Source of the DNA: a virus
Reading direction: 5' to 3' (one strand)
DNA: 41,059 nt
Virus record (IMG/VR): IMGVR_UViG_3300025679_000004
Location: 1-41,059 of that record
A model generated the notes under the pieces. That model was not told where the DNA came from and ran no database searches. It saw only the letters and a list, made by a program, of their open reading frames with translations. Positions 15,863 through 23,503 of this stretch are shown in pieces (the first letter of the stretch is position 1; each line of letters starts with the position of its first letter). The position numbers were made by a program, and so were the translations under genes.

Positions 15863-16330
15863 ATGAGCACAAACATCCTTAACCAAGCACCGTTCCTAAG
15901 AACAACAAGGTCTTTTCCTCAGGAAATTAATGCAATTGCTGTGGAAGTTGATAGAGCTTATGTAGACATTGCCAACTCAGTAAACAGTAGAGTTATAGGT
16001 ATATTTCCCGTAAACAAACCAATTGTGAATGGAAAGTCTTTTTTTCTAACAAATCAAAGACAACAAGGTCTTCAACAGTTGTTCTCTTTTACTGCGGCTG
16101 GAAACATTCCTCATGGAATAAATTTATCTAGTATTTCGCAATTTTCTACAGCATACGGTTCTTTTACGGACGGTACCAATTATTATGGTGCCATTTATGG
16201 AAGCAATGTGGCTATAGCAGGACAGGTTTCTTTTTATATTTCCCCCACTAATATCGTTGTTTTAGCTGGAGCTGGTTCCCCGGCTATCGTAAATGGGATC
16301 ATCGTCATAGAATGGATTTCTTTTACATAG
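15863..16330 (+). CDS. Conserved small tail protein
   Basis: This 155-residue protein begins two bases after the hub gene. Typical segments are FPQEINAIAVEVDRAYVDIAN, RVIGIFPVNKP, GNIPHGINLSSI and the end IVIEWISFT. A helical N-terminus followed by a beta domain fits a trimeric tail or attachment protein. Similar proteins are often seen after tail hub genes in environmental podoviruses. Exact role unknown. Confidence 0.65.
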   Translation: MSTNILNQAPFLRTTRSFPQEINAIAVEVDRAYVDIANSVNSRVIGIFPVNKPIVNGKSFFLTNQRQQGLQQLFSFTAAGNIPHGINLSSISQFSTAYGSFTDGTNYYGAIYGSNVAIAGQVSFYISPTNIVVLAGAGSPAIVNGIIVIEWISFT

Positions 16331-16360
16331 ACACATTCCAAAAAAACCTATAAAGTAATG

Positions 16361-16387
16361 CATACGTTGGTTTATGGAGACGGTATG
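16361..16387 (+). promoter_or_regulatory. Hairpin over the start codon of the HNH gene
   Basis: CATACGT (16361-16367) pairs with ACGGTATG (16380-16387) as 7 bp with one bulged G. The start ATG lies in the 3' arm, and the Shine-Dalgarno GGAG (16376-16379) is in the loop. This resembles the hairpin ahead of the 10742 gene in position and effect. Confidence 0.45.
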
Positions 16388-17035
16388 GTAAGAAAGCATT
16401 TCTTTGAAGGAAAAATAGTAAATAATTTTACAGTGGAAAAATTTGAAAATAATAGGTATGAATGTGTTTGCGAATGCGGAAATAAAAGACTAATTAGTGG
16501 ATATGATTTAAGTATAGGAAGGTATAAATCTTGTGGATGTTTAATTGATTTTGATAATCAATCATATGAAAATAATTTCAGGAAAAAATTCTGGTCACAG
16601 GTGATAAAGGGAGAAAATCAATGCCTCAATTGGGTTGGGGTCAAAAGACTTAACTATGGTCGCATAAATTATAAAGGAAAAACAATCGGATGTACAAGAT
16701 TGATATGGCAATGGAATAACGGGAATATTCCTGGGGATTTAATTATTTGCCACAAATGTGATAATCCCGCTTGTGTGAATATCGAGCATCTTTTTTTAGG
16801 AACAAAACTTGATAACATGAAAGATTGCGTGAATAAGGGGAGAAAAAAGGGATTGAAAGGAGAAAAAAGCCCACGTTCAAAACTTACCGATACCAAAGTA
16901 AGGGAAATAAAAAAAATGCTACACGATAAACATAGCATAATCTCAGTCGCAAAGAAATTTTCCGTAGGAACAACAACAATCGGTCATATAAAAAATGAAA
17001 GAACTTGGAGTCATATCTCCTTATCATTTAAATAA
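16385..17035 (+). CDS. HNH homing-type endonuclease
   Basis: This protein has 216 residues from ATG 16385 (GGAGA 4-8 bases upstream; an ATG at 16358 has no ribosome site). There is an N-terminal zinc element CECG ... GYDLSIGRYKSCGC. The central His-Me/HNH core is ICHKCDNPACVNIEHLFLGT followed by NMKDCVNKGRKK. The C-terminal helix-turn-helix (VREIKKMLH ... SVAKKFSVGTTTIGHIKN) binds the target. It probably cuts intron-less or homologous phage DNA to spread itself. It sits in the structural region and ends 12 bases inside a convergent minus-strand gene. Base composition is clearly more AT-rich than neighbouring tail genes, a sign of recent transfer. Confidence 0.88.
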   Translation: MVRKHFFEGKIVNNFTVEKFENNRYECVCECGNKRLISGYDLSIGRYKSCGCLIDFDNQSYENNFRKKFWSQVIKGENQCLNWVGVKRLNYGRINYKGKTIGCTRLIWQWNNGNIPGDLIICHKCDNPACVNIEHLFLGTKLDNMKDCVNKGRKKGLKGEKSPRSKLTDTKVREIKKMLHDKHSIISVAKKFSVGTTTIGHIKNERTWSHISLSFK

Positions 17036-17485
17036 GTTCTTCAGTTTTCTAGTTAATAATTCCAATTCTTTTTTGACTTCCTTAACATCGTCCTTCATGC
17101 GATAAACATCTTCGCAAAGAGAGTCACTCTCAAAAACTTTCTTTAACTTTTTCTCTATCGCCGGCTCACGTTCGTTAAATTTTTTCACCATTCCTTGAAT
17201 ATCGCATTTTAATGTGTTCAAGTCCGAAAATGCGCCTGGATGATCTTTAGAGATGAAGTCATTCACTTCCTTACGCACGATCTGAAGATTAGACATCATT
17301 AATTTATTAATCGTTTCCTCAAATTCTTTAACCATTCGTTGGAGTCTCAATTTCTCGTTCTTGAGTTCTTCAGCTTTTTCGAATAATTTACTTCCGATGT
17401 CAGGGTATTCCTCCTTTAACCATTCTCTTATCTCACTTGATAATGAAGAAACTACAGCTTTTCTAAGATTTTTATCGATTTCCAT
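17024..17485 (-). CDS. Coiled-coil protein on the minus strand
   Basis: This 153-residue, highly charged, Leu/Lys/Glu-rich protein has long heptad-like stretches (KLFEKAEELKNEKLRLQRMV; VYRMKDDVKEVKKELELL). AAGGAATCTCC precedes the ATG. No membrane segment or domain is recognised. It is a single minus-strand gene wedged among tail genes, next to the HNH gene, and may be a moron gene with its own promoter. Confidence 0.65.
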   Translation of the reverse strand: MEIDKNLRKAVVSSLSSEIREWLKEEYPDIGSKLFEKAEELKNEKLRLQRMVKEFEETINKLMMSNLQIVRKEVNDFISKDHPGAFSDLNTLKCDIQGMVKKFNEREPAIEKKLKKVFESDSLCEDVYRMKDDVKEVKKELELLTRKLKNLFK

Positions 17486-17602
17486 GGAGATTCCTTTAGT
17501 AAATTTTACTTTAGCATATTAGGAATCACTGCGTAAGACTGAAACATTTCTTTAATCCCAAAAATTTATTGATAGTGGTACTCTAGAGAAAACGAGGTTA
17601 CA

Positions 17603-18145
17603 ATGAGCAGCATGGCCGGTGGTAGTGGATTAAAAGGAAGCGGGTATCAACAACTAAACGTTCCGCGCATGGGTCAACAAGGTCAAGACATATGGCAACA
17701 GCTCTATAAGGGATCGCAAGGTGGAATTGGAAGTTCGCTTCAAGGACTATCAGATCTAGCTAATGGCGGAGAAGCTCAGTTTACAGCATTGGAAGCTCCA
17801 GCTCGTAGACAATTCCAACAAGATCAAGGCGCGATAGCTAGTAGATTTAGTGGAATGGGTTCAGGAGCTAGACGCTCATCAGGGCACCAGAATGCTCAAA
17901 ATGCGGCTGGATTAGATCTAGCCGAACGGTTACAAGGGCAACGTCTTGGGTTGCAACAGAACGCATGGCGTCAATTATTGGGAATCCATAGTGATCTTAT
18001 GTCTAATCCTACTCATGAGTCTATTCTAGTACCTCAGAAAAAGAAATGGTGGGAGACTTTAGGAGAAGGGATTGGCGGAATAGGCGGTCAAGTCGCAGGT
18101 ACAGCGAGTGGTTTTGGTCTAGGAAAACATATATTTGGTGGGTAG
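17603..18145 (+). CDS. Ejection (internal virion) protein candidate 1
   Basis: This 180-residue protein is Gly/Gln/Ser-rich with amphipathic repeats (GQQGQDIWQQLYKGSQGG; ARRQFQQDQGAIASRFSGMG). The hydrophobic Gly end (GEGIGGIGGQVAGTASGFGLG) could insert in a membrane. P22 gp7/gp14 and similar ejection proteins share this look. It is the first of three such genes between tail hub and fibres. Confidence 0.55.
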   Translation: MSSMAGGSGLKGSGYQQLNVPRMGQQGQDIWQQLYKGSQGGIGSSLQGLSDLANGGEAQFTALEAPARRQFQQDQGAIASRFSGMGSGARRSSGHQNAQNAAGLDLAERLQGQRLGLQQNAWRQLLGIHSDLMSNPTHESILVPQKKKWWETLGEGIGGIGGQVAGTASGFGLGKHIFGG

Positions 18146-18152
18146 GTATAAA

Positions 18153-18788
18153 ATGGTTCAATTATTATCAGAAAATCCGAGTTTCGGTTCAAATCTTGTT
18201 AGAAATTTTACGAACAGTTTTTCCGGGGGCTTGAATAATGGTATGAGCGCAGCTGAAAAGTTCGTGGAAAAATTTGAGAAGAAAAAAATAGAAGATGATA
18301 AAAAGAAAAAATCTCAGTTACTCGCTCAAAATTCATTCAATGAAGCTGCTAATTTATTAAAAGGAAGAAATCTTGGAGGTGGTTCAGGTGTTTCTGCTTT
18401 CCTAGGAAATAATAAAGTTGCTCACGATACAGCCGCATTTAACACATCAATGGGTGGATTGGAATCTTCTATTAGAGAACTTGTAAATACAGGAAAAATT
18501 ACCGATACCCAATTTAAATATATTACTCAGGATTTGCTTCCTAAATCTTCCGATCGCGAAGCTGAAATACAAGGTAAACTAGAGCAAATTGGTAAGATCA
18601 TAGGTGTAGATATTGGGGATATTGAATCATTTAATCCAAATGAACGAGCTAGAACGACAAAGAGAAGGCAACAAAGCACCGGTAGCTCTCAAATGGTTAG
18701 AGTCTTATCGCCCCAAGGGAAAATTGTGAATGTTCCTAAAGATCAAATCAATTCAGCAATCCAAGCTGGTGGGAAAGTGGTAAAATGA
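18153..18788 (+). CDS. Ejection (internal virion) protein candidate 2
   Basis: This protein has 211 residues from ATG 18153 (TAGGT upstream; a GTG at 18135 is less likely). It is helical, with a Lys-rich coiled coil near residues 30-60. The C-terminal motif VRVLSPQGKIVNVPKDQ, followed by INSAIQAGGKVVK, is a short segment also found at the ends of other phage injection or structural proteins. The 4-base overlap with the next gene (18785-18788) couples the two. DNA-injection role inferred from context. Confidence 0.55.
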   Translation: MVQLLSENPSFGSNLVRNFTNSFSGGLNNGMSAAEKFVEKFEKKKIEDDKKKKSQLLAQNSFNEAANLLKGRNLGGGSGVSAFLGNNKVAHDTAAFNTSMGGLESSIRELVNTGKITDTQFKYITQDLLPKSSDREAEIQGKLEQIGKIIGVDIGDIESFNPNERARTTKRRQQSTGSSQMVRVLSPQGKIVNVPKDQINSAIQAGGKVVK

Positions 18789-20371
18789 GCTCAAAATTCG
18801 ATTGGGATAAATTTGAGGAAGTTCCTTCTAAAGAAAGTAAATTCGATTGGGGTAAGTTTGAAGAATCTGAGCCAAGTAAATTTCAGAATTGGTCAAAAGA
18901 GGGCTCTAATAAAAAGCCACTGAATGAATTTTTCGATATGGAGAACATTAATAAATGGAAAAAAGAAGCTAAAGAGCAACAGAGGGTGGTTGGTGAACAC
19001 CCATATAGGTCTGCCGCTTCTGTTGGAATAGGGGTAGGACGTGGATTAAATGCTCCTATCGAATTGGCTGAAAGTTTACTTCGCGGCTCTGGATTAGTAG
19101 ATGAAAATACTACCCCCGCATTTACCTCACAATTACTAGACAAAGCTTCTGAATTTGTTCAACAAAATGTTTCACCAGAAGATCAAGAAAGATTGTCGAA
19201 GTTTGAGAAAGCTGCTGCATGGATTCCACCATCTGCAGCGATTAAGCCATTGGCTAAAGGGGCTAAAGAATTACTAAATAAGATCTCTCAGCAAGCAGAA
19301 AGAGCTGCTCCAAGAGCTTTTAAGAACGTTGCGTATACATTTGAGAGTGGATTGACTAAACCTAGGGCCGTAGAAGCTAAATTCGCGGATAAAGCAATTA
19401 TTACCCCTCAAATGCAAGCGAAAACGATCTCCTCTTTGGAAAAAGAAGCTGCCAATCTAACTCGAAAGTCAGTTGAAAAGCATGTACCAATTACAAAAGA
19501 AATTGAAGCAGGGTTTAATTTTGGAAAGAAATTTGAGTCCGAATTTGGCGAATTAAATCATTTGGCTGAGAAACACAATCTTCATATCGATACGAAGCCA
19601 TTAAATTTATTTTTAAGAGAATCCAAAAGGAAATATCGGAATTTACCAAATCCACATCCAGAAGCAAAAAGTATCCTTGCAGAAGTAAAAGGATGGGCGA
19701 AAAAACCTATATCAGATCTAAGTAATCTTGTTAAAATAGTTAGATCTAATAACAAGAAAATAGGAAAAATTTTTGAAACTTCTCGCACTAATGGGACGCA
19801 AAAAGAATATGTCGATTTTCTGCTAGACACTAATAGGAAAATAGAAGAATCAATCGTCAAATATTTACCTGAGGATTCATATTGGGTTAAGCAATTTCAG
19901 GGATTAAATAAAAGATTCAGCGAATTTAAAAAAGGCCAAGAAACGCTGGCAAAACTTGAACCGGTTCTAGGAAGTAAAATCGACACATCTGTTTTACGTA
20001 AATTGGCTCTAGACCCAAAAAGACAAAAAAAATTAGCTCTGAGCATGGGACAAGAAGGTGCAAAAGAAGTAATTCAAATAAGTAAAGATTTGAAAACGGC
20101 TATCGATTCAATTAAGAAAATGAGCTCTCGAGAAGTTGCTTATTACGAAGCAGCTTACCCGATTAGTTATCTCATTCCTGGGGTTGGTCACGCGACTGGG
20201 GCAGCATCCGTATTGTATAAAGGAAGCAAAATAGCTAGGCGATTGTATGGATCTTGGTTAACAAAACCATCGACCAGAAAAGTCTATGATGATGCGCTAA
20301 ATGCATTGGCAAAAAAGGATTTCCCAGCTTATGTTGAAGCGACTTCAGCTTTGAAAAAAGTAGATCATTGA
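18785..20371 (+). CDS. Large ejection / DNA-injection protein candidate
   Basis: This 528-residue protein opens with a twofold repeat KFDWDKFEE / KFDWGKFEE in the first 25 residues, probably a packaging or interaction tag. It is mostly helical and basic. A hydrophobic region near residues 460-485 (YPISYLIPGVGHATGAASVLY) could cross a membrane. Order and properties match P22 gp16/gp20-type proteins, which leave the capsid ahead of DNA and build a channel through the cell envelope. No lytic transglycosylase motif was recognised. Confidence 0.55.
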   Translation: MSSKFDWDKFEEVPSKESKFDWGKFEESEPSKFQNWSKEGSNKKPLNEFFDMENINKWKKEAKEQQRVVGEHPYRSAASVGIGVGRGLNAPIELAESLLRGSGLVDENTTPAFTSQLLDKASEFVQQNVSPEDQERLSKFEKAAAWIPPSAAIKPLAKGAKELLNKISQQAERAAPRAFKNVAYTFESGLTKPRAVEAKFADKAIITPQMQAKTISSLEKEAANLTRKSVEKHVPITKEIEAGFNFGKKFESEFGELNHLAEKHNLHIDTKPLNLFLRESKRKYRNLPNPHPEAKSILAEVKGWAKKPISDLSNLVKIVRSNNKKIGKIFETSRTNGTQKEYVDFLLDTNRKIEESIVKYLPEDSYWVKQFQGLNKRFSEFKKGQETLAKLEPVLGSKIDTSVLRKLALDPKRQKKLALSMGQEGAKEVIQISKDLKTAIDSIKKMSSREVAYYEAAYPISYLIPGVGHATGAASVLYKGSKIARRLYGSWLTKPSTRKVYDDALNALAKKDFPAYVEATSALKKVDH

Positions 20372-20614
20372 TCTAGGTAAAGATCGAATACATGAAATAC
20401 TACACATATTGAAAGTACGACACCTATCATTTCCTATTCCTCATATTTATCCTTTCTTAACACATTATCCCAATTCCCAGAATTAAGCGTCAGTCCGAAT
20501 CATTTTTTGAGTTGTAACCCCTTATATATGGGGCCAACCCATGGGTTAATCAAATATTCCTTTTACAATATCCCGGTGTAAAGTAAATTTATCTTTACCT
20601 AGCAGGAGTTTTAT
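20372..20614 (+). promoter_or_regulatory. Intergenic control region ahead of the fibre genes
   Basis: These 243 bases hold several inverted repeats: GATCT/AGATC at about 20368-20383, CCCC/GGGG around an AT-rich loop at about 20518-20533, the 12-bp palindrome AACCCATGGGTT (20536-20547), and GTAAAG/CTTTAC (20578-20598) next to the AGCAGGAG ribosome site. No clear -35/-10 pair was found. A late promoter or mRNA-stabilising leader for the fibre transcript is likely. Confidence 0.35.
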
Positions 20615-22237
20615 ATGACGATCCCAACCTCAAACCGATTTGATGGAGTACTTTCAGCTGGAGCCTCAACCGGCCGAGCAGGACTTGTTCCCGTTGTTAC
20701 CATTGTTGCTCCTTCAGCATCTAGTGTAATGGGTCCTAACGGTCCATTCAAACCAGGTCAACTTTGGATCGACACTGTAGCGAACACATCTTACATCCTA
20801 ACTTCTCTTGCCTCAAGCAATGGTCTTGTTACTGCAGTCTGGACAATTTCAGGTGCTGCTGCTGGAACTCTAGATACTTTGACTGCTGATAGCGGTGGAG
20901 CAATCGCCCCTTCAGTAGGAAACATAAACATTCTAGGAACTGCCGGTGAAATCACAACTGCAGGTTCTGGAAGTACGATTACACTAACTCTCCCTGCTGC
21001 GATCTTAACGCCGGGTTCTCTGGAAGTTGCAACTACATTGCTTGTAGATGGCGCTTCAACCCTAACAGGAAACGTAGCCGTCACTGGAACACTTGGCGTA
21101 ACTGGCCTAACATCTCTAGCCGCACTAACACAAGTTGGTACAGCGAACATAAACGCAACAGGCGCAGCTCTAACAACCATCGGGTCTGTCACCGGAGCTT
21201 CTGGCCTAACTGAATTAGTTGGAACAGGAAACTTCCTCCTAGATGGTGTTGCTGGTTCTACATATACAGTTGGGGCATCGACTACTACAGGAACGATCAC
21301 AATTGGCGGAACAGCTCAGACTGGGACCCTAACGCTAGGAAGTTCATCAGGAACAAACATTGTCAATATCGCCGGCGGTTCTGGAGCTACTACTCTGAAT
21401 CTAGCGAATGTTCAGACTGCTGGTTCTGTCCACGTAGGTGCAGGCTTGACCACTGGAACTATTACTGTCGGTGGAACTGCTCAAACTGGAACTATGATAT
21501 TAGGAAGTTCTTCTGGCACTAACATATTAGATATTGCCAATGGATCTGGTGCTACAACACTAAATCTAGCCAACGTTCAGGTAGCTGGAGCTATCAATGC
21601 TGGTGCTGCAATGACTACAGGTACAATTACTATTGGTGGAACAGGTCTCCAAACCGGAACAGTATCAATTGCTCCAGGAACTGGCGCTCAGACTATAGCA
21701 ATTGGAACTGGCGGAACTGGGATCAAGACAATTAACGTCGGTACTGGAGCGATTGGTAATGTCATTACTATCGGAACAGTAACTGGTGCAGCATCTCTAA
21801 CTCTACTCTCTGGTTCTGCTGGAATTGCAATGACTGGCGCGGTGGCTGTCACAGGAGCATTAACAGCTTCTACATCACTTACTGCTTCACTCGGTGCGAT
21901 TACTGCAACAAATGGTAATCTAGTTCTTGGTACTGCTGGGAATAAGATCCTAAGCACAAGTGTAGGAACCACTACAGCTGCTGGAGCAAATACTTTTGGA
22001 TCAGTAACACTGGTCGGAGGAACCGCAACAGTTGCTACAACCGGAGTCACTGCAAGTTCATTGATCTACTTATCAAGACAAAGTGTTGGTGCTACTGGAG
22101 CTGCGGCATTAGGTATGCTTTCTGTTGGAACCATAACTGCTGGAACTTCATTCGTTATTAATGCGGCTTTAACTGCAACAGCAACATCGTTGGCTACTAC
22201 AGATGTATCTGTAGTTTCATACATGATTGTAAACTAA
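20615..22237 (+). CDS. Tail fibre protein with beta-repeat shaft
   Basis: This 540-residue protein is over half Gly/Thr/Ala/Ser. The N-terminus PNGPFKPGQLWIDTVANTSY is a capsid-proximal module seen also in the 27519 protein (GLQVGQRWIDIENNN). A long shaft follows. Residues 224-333 contain two 55-residue repeats (TTGTITIGGTAQTGTLTLGS type) and a degenerate third. The end SLATTDVSVVSYMIVN is the probable trimerisation tip. Likely a trimeric receptor-binding fibre. Ribosome site AGGAG is preceded by a small hairpin. Confidence 0.75.
   Translation: MTIPTSNRFDGVLSAGASTGRAGLVPVVTIVAPSASSVMGPNGPFKPGQLWIDTVANTSYILTSLASSNGLVTAVWTISGAAAGTLDTLTADSGGAIAPSVGNINILGTAGEITTAGSGSTITLTLPAAILTPGSLEVATTLLVDGASTLTGNVAVTGTLGVTGLTSLAALTQVGTANINATGAALTTIGSVTGASGLTELVGTGNFLLDGVAGSTYTVGASTTTGTITIGGTAQTGTLTLGSSSGTNIVNIAGGSGATTLNLANVQTAGSVHVGAGLTTGTITVGGTAQTGTMILGSSSGTNILDIANGSGATTLNLANVQVAGAINAGAAMTTGTITIGGTGLQTGTVSIAPGTGAQTIAIGTGGTGIKTINVGTGAIGNVITIGTVTGAASLTLLSGSAGIAMTGAVAVTGALTASTSLTASLGAITATNGNLVLGTAGNKILSTSVGTTTAAGANTFGSVTLVGGTATVATTGVTASSLIYLSRQSVGATGAAALGMLSVGTITAGTSFVINAALTATATSLATTDVSVVSYMIVN
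21284..21613 (+). repeat. Two tandem 165-bp repeats in the fibre shaft
   Basis: Unit 1 is 21284-21448 and unit 2 is 21449-21613, each coding 55 residues and sharing GSSSGTN and GSGATTLNLANVQ. A shorter diverged third unit follows from 21614. They keep frame, as expected for a modular shaft that lengthens or shortens by recombination. Confidence 0.8.
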
Positions 22238-22246
22238 GAGGTTTAA

Positions 22247-22576
22247 ATGTCTGTTTCAACAGTAATTAAGTTAGACCTCCTTAGGTCTGAAGCCTTCGGG
22301 GGAATATCAGGAGCGTATGTCGCAGTTGGCATACCTTTCGTATTCCCTGTTAGACTGATTTGCTTCACGAACAACACTGATGGGGACATGTTCTTTTCCA
22401 ATGATGGCGTGAATGACAATCTATTTATCCCATCAAATTCGTTTAAGTTGTTCGATGTAACGACTAACCGAAATGGGAATAGCCCATCACTTTGTTTCCA
22501 AACGTACACACAATTTTACGTGAGACAAAGTACGGCGCCTACTAAAGGTGCTGTGTATATTGAATGTTTGGGGTAA
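22247..22576 (+). CDS. Small virion protein of the fibre cluster
   Basis: This 109-residue beta-rich protein has AAGAGG upstream. Segments such as FPVRLICFTNNTDGDMFFSNDG resemble small phage proteins that sit beside tail fibres. It ends 3 bases before the next start codon. Function unknown; virion location inferred. Confidence 0.6.
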   Translation: MSVSTVIKLDLLRSEAFGGISGAYVAVGIPFVFPVRLICFTNNTDGDMFFSNDGVNDNLFIPSNSFKLFDVTTNRNGNSPSLCFQTYTQFYVRQSTAPTKGAVYIECLG

Positions 22577-22579
22577 TTA

Positions 22580-23488
22580 ATGAAAACTCCTGGAAAGTTT
22601 GGGCCTGTTAAAGCTTTGACTCCTGAAGAGCGCATGGATGAACTGGACCGAAAGTTCACGGTCATCCTCGATCGGATACAATATTACGATAAGATCTTGG
22701 TAGAGTTTAGTAATGTAAAATCTACTTTGTCTGGAGTTCTGTCCGATCAACAAGCAGCTAAAGAATCAACAGCGTCTCTTTCCGACTACGTACAAGCATC
22801 TCACAACTTTGCGGTTAAAAATGCTGCATCTTTGCAGTCTTCGTTAACTTCAGTAGCGCAGCAATTGAGTACGGTTGTTCCTTCTATTCAGGAAGCGAAG
22901 AATCAAACTGCTGCGCTATCGAATAACTTGTACCAAGCAATTGGTGTAGTTGACGCTAAGCATACCCAAAACAGTCAATCCTATGTTGTTTCTTCTGATA
23001 TCCATGAATTGGACAGAAACATTTCTAATGCTTTGAACAAAGTGTATTCTCATTTGGAAATTAACTCTAATAAGATACAAGATCTAGGTAAATTACATAA
23101 CGATTTATCACAACAGAATAGTGAGTTGAAAGACTCTCTATCCTCTGTGAATGGGAAATTAGGGCAGACCAATGATGCTCTAGCCCAGCATGTGAAAAAT
23201 ACTGATTTCTCCCTGAAGTCGATTAAGAGCTCATCCGATGCGGCTATTGAGAACGTTAAGGACCAAGTAGTCTCCTATATGAATGCTACGAAAGTGGAGA
23301 TGATTGGTTCTCCTTCTTCCATGGAATCGGTACGTAAAGAGATCATGCACAAGCTTAGCCTGACCTCTCTCGATGGCTCTAACGCTGTTCTAAAAACAAA
23401 TAACCATGATCAACAACTCAAGATTATTGAGAAAAAACTAGAGAATCTATCGATTCTGATGAAGAAAAACGAATTCGATAAGATGTAA
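22580..23488 (+). CDS. Coiled-coil fibre or fibre-connector protein
   Basis: This 302-residue protein consists almost entirely of helical heptads rich in Ser/Gln/Asn/Leu (for example SNNLYQAIGVVDAKHTQ, then DLGKLHNDLSQQNSELKDS). It has the look of an elongated trimeric rod. The TAA stop at 23486 is in the same frame as the next fibre gene, so occasional readthrough would fuse the rod to the glycine-rich fibre. Likely an extension rod in the tail-fibre network. Confidence 0.65.
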   Translation: MKTPGKFGPVKALTPEERMDELDRKFTVILDRIQYYDKILVEFSNVKSTLSGVLSDQQAAKESTASLSDYVQASHNFAVKNAASLQSSLTSVAQQLSTVVPSIQEAKNQTAALSNNLYQAIGVVDAKHTQNSQSYVVSSDIHELDRNISNALNKVYSHLEINSNKIQDLGKLHNDLSQQNSELKDSLSSVNGKLGQTNDALAQHVKNTDFSLKSIKSSSDAAIENVKDQVVSYMNATKVEMIGSPSSMESVRKEIMHKLSLTSLDGSNAVLKTNNHDQQLKIIEKKLENLSILMKKNEFDKM

Positions 23489-23503
23489 TCAGGTAGGTGG
23501 GTT

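Noticed and set aside
21284-21613. CRISPR-like array
   Set aside because: Repeats are 165 bp, in frame, protein-coding and without spacers.
20791-22050. Long minus-strand ORFs opposite fibre genes (also around 24190, 24691, 25024, 26434)
   Set aside because: They are Pro/Val/Ala-rich mirror images of Gly/Thr repeats, have no ribosome sites and no domains.
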